The notes: generated by a model from the sequence alone, not told the origin. Shown: positions 53,560-62,856, numbered from the stretch's first letter. The stretch is 64,000 nt of DNA from Planococcus sp. APC 4015 (GCA_030407505.1 JASDDH010000001.1:124001-188000), one strand, 5' to 3'. Program-made: numbers and translations.

Positions 53560-54090
53560 TCAGAGGGCGTCGCTGTGCGAGGCCGTGTGCATCCGGTAGA
53601 TCTCCGCGTTGCGCAGGATGCCGGCCCGCTCGTCGGCGGTGAGCTCGCGGCGCACCTTCGCGGGCACGCCGGCGACGAGCGAACCGGGCGGCACCACGGT
53701 GCCTTCGAGCACGACGGCGCCGGCGGCCACGAGCGATCCCGCGCCGATGACGGCGCCCGAGAGCACCACGCTGCCCATTCCGATGAGGCATCCGTCTTCG
53801 ATCGTGCAGCCGTGCACCACGGCGTTGTGACCCACCGACACATCGGCGCCGATGACGACGGGCGAGCCGCGGTCCACGTGCACCGAGACGTTGTCCTGCA
53901 GGTTGCTGCCGGCGCCCACCGTGATGGTGTCGCTGTCGGCGCGCAGCACGGCGTTGTACCAGACGCTCGCCCCCTCGGCGAGGCTGACGGCCCCGACCAG
54001 GCGCCCGCCGGCGGCGACGAACGCCGTCGGGTCGAGGTGGGGCGCGAGGCCCGAGACGGAGAGGACGGAGGCGCCTTGGGCAATGGTCAT
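53560..54090 (-). CDS. Gamma carbonic anhydrase-like hexapeptide-repeat protein
   Basis: A 176-residue left-handed beta-helix protein. Hexapeptide turns run from VGAVSLAEGASVWYNAVLRA to VVPPGSLVAGVPAKVRREL. Three His residues in positions of the gamma-carbonic-anhydrase zinc site are visible in NVSVHVDRG, VSVGHNAVVHG. The C-terminal helix (ERAGILRNAEIYRMHTAS) is typical. Its ATG overlaps the acyltransferase stop by 4 bp. Family members also act as transferase-like or structural proteins, so activity is inferred only. Confidence 0.85.
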   Translation of the reverse strand: MTIAQGASVLSVSGLAPHLDPTAFVAAGGRLVGAVSLAEGASVWYNAVLRADSDTITVGAGSNLQDNVSVHVDRGSPVVIGADVSVGHNAVVHGCTIEDGCLIGMGSVVLSGAVIGAGSLVAAGAVVLEGTVVPPGSLVAGVPAKVRRELTADERAGILRNAEIYRMHTASHSDAL

Positions 54091-56231
54091 GGCGCGACCC
54101 TACCGAGTGCCGCCTCGACGGCGGCCGCGTACGACGGGCCCAGCGTGTCGGCGAACGTCACCGTCAGGTGATCCTGGTCGCGGTAGATGTTGGCTCCCCC
54201 GACGACCGGGCGGCACACGTCGTCGTCGCAGAAGACGTCGGTGAAGTCGAGCAGCGTCACGCCGTCGAGTCCGGCCGCGGCATCCCGGAGCGGGTCGTCC
54301 TCGACGAGCAGGTCGGACCTGGGGCCGTCGCACGACGCGGCATCCCGCGTGCGGAGGCACTTGTTCGGATCGGTCTCCCACACCGGGTTGTCGATGACCG
54401 TGACGACCGGGATGCCCCGATCGAGGACTTCGCCCCAGGCCTCGCGGTACCCCGCGACCGCGGCATCGTACGAGGAGTCGTGGCCCGCCGACGAATACGG
54501 CGTCGTCGCGATGGCGGCCGTGAAGACGGCATCCAGATCGCGGTCGGCCAGCTGGGCGCGCACACCGTCGCGCCACTGCGTGCACGCCTCGCCGAAGGCA
54601 CCCGGCGTCGACAGCGGCGTCGTGTTCCACGCGCACGCACCCTTGAAGTAGGTGACGAGATGCCAGCCGTTGTCGTCGGCCAGCGCCTGGAACGTCGACA
54701 GCAGCTGGTATGCGTGACTGTCGCCGATCAGCGCGACGACCGGCGCATCGGGATCATCCGAGCCGAATTCGCACGACACCGGCCGCGCGTCGTTCAGCTG
54801 CACGAAGCACTGCGGATCGCCCGGCCGGTCCACCCCGGCGAATCCGGGTGCCGGAAGGATGGTGCCTCCCCATTCCTGCGTCGCACACGCGCCGTCGAGC
54901 ACGACCGCGGCGCCGAAGCAGTCGGGCGGACTCTCGCGGAGCTCCTGGATCGCTCGCACGCCCTCGTTGTAGGCGGGTGCGTTGACCGCCCATGCGGCTC
55001 CGGCTGTGCCTGCCACGAGCACCATCGCGGCCAGCGACGACCACAGCGTGACGGCTGCGCGTCGCGAGGTGAGCGTCTTCCACCCGCGCACGGGATCCTC
55101 GACGAAGCGCTTCGTGAGCCAGGCGAGCAGGAAGCACAGGACGAGCAGGGCGACGCGGTGGTAGATCGTCAGACCCCAGAACGGCACCGACGGCGCGATG
55201 ATGATGAGCGGCCAGTGCCACAGGTAGAGCGAGTACGAGATGTCGCCGACGAACCGCATCGGCCGCACCGCGAGCACGCGCGTGGGATACCACCAGCGAC
55301 CGGCGTTCGACGCCGAGATGATCGCGGCGGCGCCGAGCGTGGGCAGCAGGGCCATGTAGCCGGGGAACGGTGTCTGCCCGTCGAACTCGAAGGCGACGTA
55401 GAGCAGCACCAGCACGCCGCCCCAGCCCAGCAGGAAGCTGCCGATCGCGTTCCGCACCTGCAGCATCGGGATCAGCGCGATGAGCGCCCCGACGCCGAAC
55501 TGCCACATGCGACCGAACGTGACGAAGTACGCCGGCGCCGGGTTCGTGATCGTGAAGACGACGCAGAAGATGAAGGACGCCACGGTCACGATGCTCAGGG
55601 CGACGAGGACCGCACGGCGGCGTGCCCCGCGGAAGAACTTCACGCCGATCCATGCCGCCAGCAGCATGATCAGTGGCCACAGCACGTAGAACTGCTCCTC
55701 GAGCGACAACGACCAGTAGTGCTGCACCGTCGTCGGATCGCCCGCGTGATTGAGGTAGTCGGCGGAGTTGAGCGCGAGGAACCAGTTCTCCACGTAGAAC
55801 GTCGAGGCCAGGATCTCCCGCACCTCGTTCGGAAGCGCCGACGTGGGCGTGAGGTACGGCGACATGGCGACGAGCGCGCACACGAGCAGCACGAGAAGGG
55901 ATGCCGGCAGCAGCCGCCGCGCGCGACGCGCCCAGAACTGTCCCAGCCGCACGGTGCCCGTCGCCGTCAGCTCGCGCATGAGGTGTCCGGTGATCAGGAA
56001 CCCCGAGATGACGAAGAAGATGTCGACGCCGACGTAGCCGCCCGGCAGTCGCGCGGGCCAGAAGTGATAGAGGACGACGAACAGCACCGCGATCGCTCGC
56101 AGTCCCTGCACGTGGGGCAGGAATCGCGAGGGCTCGGCGTGTTCGGGCGAACGGTCGCGACGCTCGCGGAGGACGGCGCGCGACGGCGCGCCGAGGTTCT
56201 GGGGACCGAGGTCGTGATCGGCGGAAGGCAC
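54087..56231 (-). CDS. Acyltransferase 3 family membrane protein with C-terminal SGNH domain
   Basis: A 714-residue protein of the OafA/YrhL type. The N-terminal acyltransferase-3 domain has ~10-11 helices, opening with FLPHVQGLRAIAVLFVVLYH and GGYVGVDIFFVISGFLITG (the catalytic-type His/Arg region). The periplasmic SGNH domain from about residue 440 has GDSHAYQLLSTFQALAD and ends with a DxxH-type DQDHLTVTFAD motif. It likely O-acetylates a surface glycan, lipid or peptidoglycan-linked sugar. GTG start with TAACGT six bases upstream. Confidence 0.9.
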   Translation of the reverse strand: MPSADHDLGPQNLGAPSRAVLRERRDRSPEHAEPSRFLPHVQGLRAIAVLFVVLYHFWPARLPGGYVGVDIFFVISGFLITGHLMRELTATGTVRLGQFWARRARRLLPASLLVLLVCALVAMSPYLTPTSALPNEVREILASTFYVENWFLALNSADYLNHAGDPTTVQHYWSLSLEEQFYVLWPLIMLLAAWIGVKFFRGARRRAVLVALSIVTVASFIFCVVFTITNPAPAYFVTFGRMWQFGVGALIALIPMLQVRNAIGSFLLGWGGVLVLLYVAFEFDGQTPFPGYMALLPTLGAAAIISASNAGRWWYPTRVLAVRPMRFVGDISYSLYLWHWPLIIIAPSVPFWGLTIYHRVALLVLCFLLAWLTKRFVEDPVRGWKTLTSRRAAVTLWSSLAAMVLVAGTAGAAWAVNAPAYNEGVRAIQELRESPPDCFGAAVVLDGACATQEWGGTILPAPGFAGVDRPGDPQCFVQLNDARPVSCEFGSDDPDAPVVALIGDSHAYQLLSTFQALADDNGWHLVTYFKGACAWNTTPLSTPGAFGEACTQWRDGVRAQLADRDLDAVFTAAIATTPYSSAGHDSSYDAAVAGYREAWGEVLDRGIPVVTVIDNPVWETDPNKCLRTRDAASCDGPRSDLLVEDDPLRDAAAGLDGVTLLDFTDVFCDDDVCRPVVGGANIYRDQDHLTVTFADTLGPSYAAAVEAALGRVAP

Positions 56232-56237
56232 GCCTCG

Positions 56238-56243
56238 ACGTTA
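56238..56243 (-). promoter_or_regulatory. Leaderless -10 for the acyltransferase gene
   Basis: TAACGT on the minus strand, six bases before the GTG at 56231. Confidence 0.55.
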
Positions 56244-56303
56244 GCCGGTGAGCTGCGGCATCCCGGGCAACGGTGCGGCGCGGTTAGCGGAGCCTTCACT
56301 TGC

Positions 56304-56331
56304 TTGCGGAATATCAGGGGCGCAGTACCGT
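56304..56331 (+). promoter_or_regulatory. Candidate dps promoter
   Basis: TTGCGG (56304-56309) and TACCGT (56326-56331) are 16 bp apart; the dps ATG is 61 bp downstream. Confidence 0.35.
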
Positions 56332-56391
56332 TGGCATCACCGGGATCCACGGCGCGCACGACGCCGCATCCCGAGTAGGGAGACGAGAAAC

Positions 56392-56877
56392 ATGACGAAC
56401 ATCAACACCACCCCAGCCACCGCCGCAGACCCCACCGTCGCCGCCGCGACAGCGCAGTTCCTCACCCCGCTGGTCCTCGGCCTCCAGGGCCTCGCCGTCA
56501 ACGGCAAGCAGGCGCACTGGAACGTGCGCGGCTCGAACTTCATCGCGATCCACGAGCTGCTCGATTCGCTCGTGTCGAACGCCCAGAGCAGCGCGGACCT
56601 CGCCGCGGAGCGCATCGTCGCCCTCGGCCTTCCGGTCGACGCCCGCGTGGCCACCATCGCCACCAAGACCCCCGCGACGGCGGTGCCCGCGGGGTTCACG
56701 CAGTGGGAGACCATGATCCGCGACGTGATCGCCGACATGGACTCGGTGATCAACGACACGCAGGCGGCGATCGACGGGCTGGACGAGTTCGACCTCACGA
56801 GCCAGGACATCGCGATCGCCATCAAGGCGAGCCTGGAGAAGGACCGCTGGTTCCTCTTCGCGCACCTCGCCGAGTAG
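56392..56877 (+). CDS. dps: DNA starvation/stationary-phase protection protein Dps
   Basis: A 161-residue ferritin-like protein forming a 12-mer that oxidises and stores iron and protects DNA. The ferroxidase site is shared between subunits: KQAHWNVRGSNFIAIHELLD (near residues 42-61) supplies two His, an Asp and, further on, LAAERIVALG a Glu. The C-terminus KASLEKDRWFLFAHLAE is typical. Start ATG has a GGAGA-type site. A perfect hairpin follows 16 bp after its stop. Confidence 0.94.
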   Translation: MTNINTTPATAADPTVAAATAQFLTPLVLGLQGLAVNGKQAHWNVRGSNFIAIHELLDSLVSNAQSSADLAAERIVALGLPVDARVATIATKTPATAVPAGFTQWETMIRDVIADMDSVINDTQAAIDGLDEFDLTSQDIAIAIKASLEKDRWFLFAHLAE

Positions 56878-56893
56878 GCCTTCCGACGCACGC

Positions 56894-56927
56894 GAACGGT
56901 CCGAGACCTCAGGGTCTCGGACCGTTC
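56894..56927. terminator. Hairpin between dps and the response-regulator gene
   Basis: A perfect 15-bp stem GAACGGTCCGAGACC with its complement around TCAG; probably serves both convergent transcripts. No T tract. Confidence 0.7.
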
Positions 56928-56943
56928 GTCGTCTCGCCGCGGT

Positions 56944-57603
56944 TCAGCGCTGCAGAAAGGCCAGAACCGCGAGCACGCGGCGATGGTCCGAGGGCGACTC
57001 CTCGAGACGCAGCTTCTGGAAGATCGAACTCACGTTCTTCTCCACCGCACCCACGCCGATGAACAGGCGCGCGGCGATCGTGGTGTTGCTGCGACCCTCG
57101 GCCATCAGCTCGAGCACATCCCGCTCGCGCGGCGTGAGTGCGGACAGCGGATCGGGTCGCGCGGCGATCAGCTGCCGCACGACGAGCGGATCGAGCACGG
57201 TGCCGCCGTCGCGGACCCGCTCGACGGCATCCGAGAACTCTTCGAGCGACGTCACGCGATCCTTCAGCAGGTAGCCGACGCCACCTTCCCCGTGGGCCAG
57301 GAGCTCGCGCGCGTAGACGCCTTCGACGTATTGGCTGAGAACGAGGATGCCGAGGCCGGGCAGCGCACCGCGGAGCAGGAGTGCGGCGCGGATGCCCTCG
57401 TCGCGGAACCCGGGAGGCAGGCGCACATCGAGCACGGCGACGTCCGCCTCGGCCGCGCGCACGCGCTCGACGATGTCGTCGGCGTCGCCGAACGCCCCGA
57501 CGGTGAGGTATCCCGCTTCGTCCAGCAGACGCACGAGGCCCTCCCGCAGCAGCACGGAATCCTCGACGAGGACGACCCTGAGCTGCTCACCGCGCGACAT
57601 CAC
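56944..57603 (-). CDS. LuxR-family two-component response regulator
   Basis: A 219-residue NarL/FixJ-type regulator. The receiver domain has the acidic pocket VVLVEDSVLLREG, the phospho-acceptor Asp in VAVLDVRLPPG (near residue 58) and Lys in GYLLKDRVTSLEE. The C-terminal LuxR helix-turn-helix is LTPRERDVLELMAEGRSNTTIAARLFI. It overlaps the histidine kinase gene upstream by 4 bp, so the two are one operon. Target genes are unknown; dps and the amidohydrolase gene flank the pair. Confidence 0.93.
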   Translation of the reverse strand: MMSRGEQLRVVLVEDSVLLREGLVRLLDEAGYLTVGAFGDADDIVERVRAAEADVAVLDVRLPPGFRDEGIRAALLLRGALPGLGILVLSQYVEGVYARELLAHGEGGVGYLLKDRVTSLEEFSDAVERVRDGGTVLDPLVVRQLIAARPDPLSALTPRERDVLELMAEGRSNTTIAARLFIGVGAVEKNVSSIFQKLRLEESPSDHRRVLAVLAFLQR

Positions 57604-58988
57604 GCCTCCAGGCTAGGCGGCGACGCGAGCGGGATGTGCGTGCCCACGGAGGTCGGGCCTCCGAGCGGGCTGTCGAGGACGAACTCGCCGCGAAGACCCG
57701 CGACACGCTCGCGCAGGCCTTCGAGTCCGTGTCCGTCGCTGAAGCGTGCACCGCCGCGACCGTTGTCGACGACCCAGACGTCGAGCATCCCGAGGGCGGC
57801 GGGACCGGCCGGGCGCAGAGCGGCCGTGAGGGTCGCCGCCGTCGCGCCCGAGTGCTTGATGGCGTTCGTGAACAGCTCCGACACCATGAAGTACACCGTG
57901 CGGGCGATCTCCGGGCTCACGCCGTCCACTGCGGGGTCGACGTCGACCGTGACCGACAGGGGGGACGCCGCGGCGACGGCGCCGAGCGCCGCGGCGAGTC
58001 CGCGATCCTGCAGCAGCGGCGGCGCGACACCGCTCGAGAGTGCTCGGAGCTCGTCCAGCGCAGCCTTCGCATGACCCCGTGCCTCGCGCGCGAGGTCAGC
58101 GGCGGCATCCGCGTCGCCGGCTTCGACGCGTCGTTCGAGAGCCGCCAGGTCCATCTGCAGCCGCACCAGCCGCTGCTGCGGTCCATCGTGGATGTCACGC
58201 TCCAGACGACGGAGCGCGACGTCTTCGGCCTTGACCGCTGCATCGCGAGCTGCGGCTTCGGCGCGCACCTCGGCGGCGAGGTCATCGGAGGCCCACCGGC
58301 CGACGAGGCCCTTCGCGACCGCGTGGTGGGCGAGCGCGAATCCGCGGACGATCCAGGGCAGGGTGAACGCGAAGACGATCCCGGCCAGAAGCGAGAGGAC
58401 GACCTGCACGGCGTACGACGACCAGCCGCCGAACAGCCAGGGCACGGCGTCTCCGACGAAGAGGCCCCAGCGCGCCTCGCCGGTGCCGTCGGTGAACAGA
58501 CCCCAGAACCAGTACGTGAGACCGCCGAACGCGACGCTCACCCATGCGACCGCGACCGTGAACGAGATCGTGCTGAGCAGCGGCATCGTGATCATGCCGT
58601 GGATCAGCGACAGCCAGTACCGCAGGTTGCGCAGGGGCCGCGTGAGGGTCATCCAGAACCCGTTCTGGTCCGGTGCGTCACGGTTCCACACGGGCTCGGC
58701 GATCTCGGGGAGCCTGGTGAGCCGCAGCAGGTAGCGGTCGGCGACGCCGAACCCGCGGGCGATCAGGAGGGACACCACGACGATCGGGATGCCGACGATC
58801 AGGACGACGAGGCCGATTCCGGTCCAGAAGATCGAGGCGAGCGCGCTCAGGGCGACCATGGCGACCACGAAGACCGCGAGCAGGTAGACGACTCCCCCGG
58901 GCGCTGCCTTCCAGAGGTCGCCGTAGCGACGCCAGAATCCCGGAGACGCGGATGCCGCGGTGGGGGTGTCGGTGACAGAGTTGGTCAT
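57600..58988 (-). CDS. Sensor histidine kinase (DesK/NarX-like)
   Basis: A 462-residue membrane kinase. The N-terminal sensor domain has about four or five helices, including VVYLLAVFVVAMVALSALAS and IGLVVLIVGIPIVVVSLLIA. The HisKA_3 site is LERDIHDGPQQRLVRLQ with the phosphorylated His near residue 272. The HATPase domain has the N-box ELFTNAIKHSG, DNGRGGARFSDGHGLEGL and ends near the stop. The start at 58988 is preceded by GGAG and gives MTNSVTDTP. The signal is unknown. Confidence 0.92.
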   Translation of the reverse strand: MTNSVTDTPTAASASPGFWRRYGDLWKAAPGGVVYLLAVFVVAMVALSALASIFWTGIGLVVLIVGIPIVVVSLLIARGFGVADRYLLRLTRLPEIAEPVWNRDAPDQNGFWMTLTRPLRNLRYWLSLIHGMITMPLLSTISFTVAVAWVSVAFGGLTYWFWGLFTDGTGEARWGLFVGDAVPWLFGGWSSYAVQVVLSLLAGIVFAFTLPWIVRGFALAHHAVAKGLVGRWASDDLAAEVRAEAAARDAAVKAEDVALRRLERDIHDGPQQRLVRLQMDLAALERRVEAGDADAAADLAREARGHAKAALDELRALSSGVAPPLLQDRGLAAALGAVAAASPLSVTVDVDPAVDGVSPEIARTVYFMVSELFTNAIKHSGATAATLTAALRPAGPAALGMLDVWVVDNGRGGARFSDGHGLEGLRERVAGLRGEFVLDSPLGGPTSVGTHIPLASPPSLEA

Positions 58989-59144
58989 GGCGGTCTCCTC
59001 GGACGAATGCGGGCGGAGTCGCCCGTCGGTGACGACCAAGACGGTCCCATCATGCCCCGGTCGGGATCCAGCCTCGCGAACGGGGCAGCGTGCCGGCATC
59101 CGACGCACTCCCCGACCCGGCCGGGGGCCAGCCCCCGTTCCCTG

Positions 59145-60647
59145 CTAGACGATGTGCGTGATCCGACCGGCGACGAGCGTCGCGCGAGCACCCATCCCGC
59201 GCAGCTCCGCCTCGGTGGCCGACAGCGGATCGTGCGAGATCAGGGCGAGATCGGCCGTTGCGCCCACTTCGATGCGGGAGCCCGCGGCGGAACCCCCGTG
59301 CGTGGACGCCGCGAGCGCGATCGCCGCGTCGACGCCCTGTTCCGGCCGCCACGGCTCCCGTCCGTCCCTCGTGCGGAACACGGCCGCTGCCATCGCCGCC
59401 CAGGGATCCAGAGCCGAGACGGGCGCGTCCGAGCCGAACAGGAGGTTGGCGCCGGTGTCGGCGAGCGAACGCAGCGGATAGGCCAGCGCCGTCTGCTGCG
59501 CCCAGATGGAGTCGGTCATGTCGCGGTCGTCGAGGGCGTGCTCCGGCTGGACGCTCGCCCCGACACCGAGACGGGAGAACCGCGGGATGTCGGCATGCGC
59601 GACGAGCTGCGCGTGCTCGATCGTGCCCCACGCCCCGCTGATCGCGAATGCGTCCAGCGCGTGCGAGTTCGCGACGTCGCCGATGGCGTGGATGGCGCAC
59701 GAGAGGCCGGACCCGGTCGCGCGCGTCATGAGATCGACCAGCGTCCCGGGGTCGACGGTGAGCAGTCCGTGATTGTACGGGTCACCCGGGTACGAGTGCG
59801 AACACGCCGCCGTGCGTGTGCCCAGCGACCCGTCGGTGATGACCTTCAGCGACCCGACCCGGGCGAGGTCTCCGACTCCCCCACGCGCGGCGTCTCCGGT
59901 GCGCATGCCCTCGGCGATGGCCCGGTCGAGCATCGCGGGGTAGATGCCGAACTCCACGCGCAGGGCGTCGAACCCTGCGGCGGTCCGCCGAGCCCACGCT
60001 TCTTCGTTCCAGGCCATGTCGAGGTCGACCAGCCCCACGACGCCGCGCGCAGCGGCATCCTGCGCCATGCGCCGCACGAGAGCGTCGCTCACGACGGGAT
60101 CGACGAGGTTCAGCCGCCGCGAGATCTCGAAGGCAGGCTCCTCACGCAGCATCCCGATGCCGTCGGGTTCGTGGCCCTCGCGGCGCAGCGCTGCGGTGTT
60201 GAGCCAGACGCTGTGAACGTCGGCGTTGATCAGATACGTCGGGATGCCTCCTGTCGCGGCGTCGAGCACGTCCAGCGACGGCGCGTCGGGCCACAGCGCG
60301 TCGCGGAAGCCCGTGCCGATCCGGCGCCCGTCCGCGAGGACGGGGGCCTCGCCCATGACGCGGGCCGCATGTGCCGCCGACGTCGCGTGACCCAGGGGCT
60401 CGCGCTGGGCGACCAGAGCCCACTGCACGACATGCACGTGGTGATCCCACAGGCCTGGGACGAGCCACGCCCCGTCCGCGTCAATACTCTCGCCACGAAC
60501 CTCGAGCGCACCCGCGGGGGCGATGTCGGCGATCGCGCCGCCGGCGATGATGACGTCGACGGGTCCGTCGTCGGGCAGCACCTCGCGCCCCGCACCCGCG
60601 ATGCGGGTGTTCGCGATGACCGAGATGCGGTCGCCGACGGCGCTCAC
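59145..60647 (-). CDS. Amidohydrolase family protein (YtcJ-like)
   Basis: A 500-residue metal-dependent hydrolase of the TIM-barrel amidohydrolase superfamily. The metal motif HxH is in LWDHHVHVVQW (near residue 75). Further motifs are VGLVDLDMAWNEEAW, VKVITDGSLGTRTAACSH (the KVITDGSLGTRTA segment of YtcJ proteins), AIHAIGDVANSHALDAF, IEHAQLVAH and LLFGSDAPVSALDPW with the catalytic Asp. GTG at 60647 overlaps the upstream stop by 4 bp and is preferred over upstream in-frame starts. Substrate unknown. Confidence 0.88.
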   Translation of the reverse strand: MSAVGDRISVIANTRIAGAGREVLPDDGPVDVIIAGGAIADIAPAGALEVRGESIDADGAWLVPGLWDHHVHVVQWALVAQREPLGHATSAAHAARVMGEAPVLADGRRIGTGFRDALWPDAPSLDVLDAATGGIPTYLINADVHSVWLNTAALRREGHEPDGIGMLREEPAFEISRRLNLVDPVVSDALVRRMAQDAAARGVVGLVDLDMAWNEEAWARRTAAGFDALRVEFGIYPAMLDRAIAEGMRTGDAARGGVGDLARVGSLKVITDGSLGTRTAACSHSYPGDPYNHGLLTVDPGTLVDLMTRATGSGLSCAIHAIGDVANSHALDAFAISGAWGTIEHAQLVAHADIPRFSRLGVGASVQPEHALDDRDMTDSIWAQQTALAYPLRSLADTGANLLFGSDAPVSALDPWAAMAAAVFRTRDGREPWRPEQGVDAAIALAASTHGGSAAGSRIEVGATADLALISHDPLSATEAELRGMGARATLVAGRITHIV

Positions 60648-61294
60648 GACGTGCCCGCCTTCGCCGCCGCCATCGCGTCGTGCGCGCGACGCATCTCGGC
60701 AGCCAGTGCGGGATTCGCCCACGGGGCGTCACCCGACAGCTCGGCGATGATCGTCTCGACCACCTCGGCGGACTTGTTCTGGCTGAGCTTGCGTTTGGCG
60801 ACCACCTTCGTCGGCGTCAGCCGGAACCCGATCGTGCCCTTCTCGAGGCGCTGTACCGATGCAGGATCGTTCGGCGCCTCCCACATGAGGCGGGGCTGCG
60901 GCATCCGGCCCTCGAAGTGCGCCACGAGCTTCTCGAGCACGCGCAGGTTCTCGTCGGGATCGAGGAGCTCGGGGACGCCGCTGAGGTGGGCCGACACGAA
61001 GTTCCAGGTCGGCACCTGCGTGCCGCCGTCGTACCACCCGGGCGAGATGTAGCCGTGCTCGCCCTGCACGACGACGAGCAGCTCGCGCGCGCCGAGCCCG
61101 TGGAGCAGGTCGTCCGGACGGCCCACATGGCCGACGATGGTGAGGTCGTCGCGCTCGTCGTCGAGCAGCACGGCGTAGTGCGACGCGACGAGCCCGTCCT
61201 CGGTGTGGCTGACGAGGGTGACCCACGGGTGGGCGGCGATGAGTCGGCGGAGCTCGCCGAAATCCGTCATCGCGAAGCTCGGGTTCTGGCGCAT
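60644..61294 (-). CDS. FMN-binding negative transcriptional regulator, PaiB-like
   Basis: A 216-residue split-barrel protein resembling PaiB of Bacillus and related FMN- or heme-binding flavoproteins. MRQNPSFAMTD, LVASHYAVLLDDE, GHVGRPDDLL, QGEHGYISPGWY, VPTWNFVSAHLSG, IGFRLTPTKVVAKRKLSQNK are typical of the family. No helix-turn-helix is obvious, so a role as a regulator is by family name only. The ATG has TAGGCT six bases upstream, so it is leaderless and begins the unit with the amidohydrolase. Confidence 0.87.
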   Translation of the reverse strand: MRQNPSFAMTDFGELRRLIAAHPWVTLVSHTEDGLVASHYAVLLDDERDDLTIVGHVGRPDDLLHGLGARELLVVVQGEHGYISPGWYDGGTQVPTWNFVSAHLSGVPELLDPDENLRVLEKLVAHFEGRMPQPRLMWEAPNDPASVQRLEKGTIGFRLTPTKVVAKRKLSQNKSAEVVETIIAELSGDAPWANPALAAEMRRAHDAMAAAKAGTS

Positions 61295-61300
61295 CCCCTC

Positions 61301-61306
61301 AGCCTA
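61301..61306 (-). promoter_or_regulatory. Leaderless -10 for the PaiB-like gene
   Basis: TAGGCT on the minus strand, six bases before the ATG at 61294, in the 18-bp gap after the DNA glycosylase gene. Confidence 0.6.
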
Positions 61307-61312
61307 GGAGGA

Positions 61313-62311
61313 TCACGCCTGGCACTTCGGGCACCAGTAGAGCTTCCGGCCCGCGGCCTCCTCGACGACGATCGAGGTTCCGCAGACACGGCACGGCAGC
61401 CCCGCACGGTGATACACCCAGTGCCGGTCGTCTCGGCGCGCCATCGCGGCCCGCCACTGCGCCGGCGACAGGTCGTCCATGGTCATCATCTGGCCGCTCT
61501 CCACGCCGATCGACAGCAGTCTCACCCAGTCGCGCCAGATCCCGCGCACGACGTCGTCCGGCACTTCCCTGCCGGGAGTGTGCGGGTTCTGGCGTGCGCG
61601 GAACAGCAGCTCGGCGCGATAGACGTTGCCGATGCCGCTCACGACGGACTGGTCCATGAGGAGCAGGCCGATCGCCGTGGGCTTGCGGCGCACGACGGCG
61701 GTGAACTCCTCCTCGCCCCGGGCGACGTCGTCCACGAGCGGATCGGGTCCGAGCTTCGCGATCGTCGCCGAGACCTCGTCGGGTGTCTGCAGCGCGCACG
61801 CGGTCGGTCCCCGCAGGTCGGCGCAGGTGACGTCGGTGAGCAGGCGCAGCCGCACCTGACCCACGACCGGCGGCGGCCAGTCGGCCTCGTCACCGGCGAG
61901 CCCCGTCGTCTGCTCCGACATGCGCACATGGACGCGGGTGCGGCGCGGGGCGCCGATCGACGTCAGCGAGTTCTCCCCCGCGGCATCCATGACCGGATCG
62001 TCGATGACGGTGCCGCGCTGGTTGGTCTGTCCCATGCGGCCGTTCGCGGAGGCGATCGTCGGGTCGGCGACGACCTCGCCGGCGAAGTCCCACGCGCCGT
62101 ACATGCCGAGATGCACACGAAGCCAGAGGTCGTCGTCGAACTCGAGGAACATCTGCTTGCCGACGGCCCGCACCGCCGTCGCCGCGCGACCGTCGATCAT
62201 CTCCGCACCCTCGGCGAAACGGCCCTGCGGGCTGGATGCCGCCACCACACGCCCGACGATGTTGCGGTCGAACTGGCGGGCGATGCGGTGGACGGAATGG
62301 CCTTCGGGCAT
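61313..62311 (-). CDS. nei: Fpg/Nei family DNA glycosylase
   Basis: A 332-residue base-excision repair enzyme. The N-terminus MPEGHSVHRIAR supplies catalytic Pro2 and Glu3, and the helix-two-turn-helix is in SVVSGIGNVYRAELLFRARQNP. The C-terminal zinc finger is CRVCGTSIVVEEAAG...CPKC. MPEGHS rather than MPELPE favours a Nei-type glycosylase over Fpg. It is coupled to rpiB: its ATG overlaps the rpiB stop by one base. Confidence 0.92.
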   Translation of the reverse strand: MPEGHSVHRIARQFDRNIVGRVVAASSPQGRFAEGAEMIDGRAATAVRAVGKQMFLEFDDDLWLRVHLGMYGAWDFAGEVVADPTIASANGRMGQTNQRGTVIDDPVMDAAGENSLTSIGAPRRTRVHVRMSEQTTGLAGDEADWPPPVVGQVRLRLLTDVTCADLRGPTACALQTPDEVSATIAKLGPDPLVDDVARGEEEFTAVVRRKPTAIGLLLMDQSVVSGIGNVYRAELLFRARQNPHTPGREVPDDVVRGIWRDWVRLLSIGVESGQMMTMDDLSPAQWRAAMARRDDRHWVYHRAGLPCRVCGTSIVVEEAAGRKLYWCPKCQA

Positions 62312-62850
62312 CAGCCGGCCTCGGGATCGAACCCGTCGGAGGACTCACCGCCGAGGGCGGGTCGCCCCGATCGGGGATCGGGTTCGAGGGCGCCGTCGAG
62401 TTCGTAGGCGGCGATCTGAGCGATGCGGCGGGCGTGCCGCTCCTCGTTCGAGAAGGGCGTCGCGATGAAGCGGTCGATGAACCGGGCGACCTCGTCGAAC
62501 GTGTGCTGGCGGGCGCCGATCGCGATGACGTTCGCGTCGTTGTGCTCGCGGGCGAGCTCCGCCGTCGCGATGCTCCAGACGAGTGCCGCCCGCACGCCCC
62601 GCACCTTGTTCGCGGCGATCTGCTCGCCGTTGCCCGAGCCGCCGAACACGATGCCCAGCGTCTCGACACCGTCGGCCTGGTCGCGCACGACGGCCTGGGC
62701 CGCCCGGATGCAGAACGAGGGGTAGTCGTCGACCGCGTCGTACTCGAGCGGACCGTGGTCGACGACGTCGTGACCGTTCGCGCCCAGATGGTGCTGCAGC
62801 TGCGTCGAGAACTCGAGGCCGGCGTGGTCGGTCGCGATGTGGATGCGCAT
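62311..62850 (-). CDS. rpiB: Ribose-5-phosphate isomerase B
   Basis: A 179-residue RpiB/LacAB-type isomerase of the pentose phosphate pathway. IATDHAGLEFS opens the fold. The active-site loop is FGGSGNGEQIAANK with Ser where the E. coli enzyme has Cys, as in mycobacterial RpiB. ALVWSIATAELAREHNDANVI and IGARQH follow. The ~20-residue Gly/Ser/Asp tail is extra. Leaderless start: TAGGAT six bases before the ATG. Just downstream of the ferrochelatase gene. Confidence 0.94.
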   Translation of the reverse strand: MRIHIATDHAGLEFSTQLQHHLGANGHDVVDHGPLEYDAVDDYPSFCIRAAQAVVRDQADGVETLGIVFGGSGNGEQIAANKVRGVRAALVWSIATAELAREHNDANVIAIGARQHTFDEVARFIDRFIATPFSNEERHARRIAQIAAYELDGALEPDPRSGRPALGGESSDGFDPEAG

Positions 62851-62856
62851 GGTTCA

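Noticed and set aside
57636-61052. 1138-codon plus-strand open frame over the histidine kinase and amidohydrolase genes
   Set aside because: It lies opposite two clear genes, with no recognisable motif; it is a codon-bias shadow.
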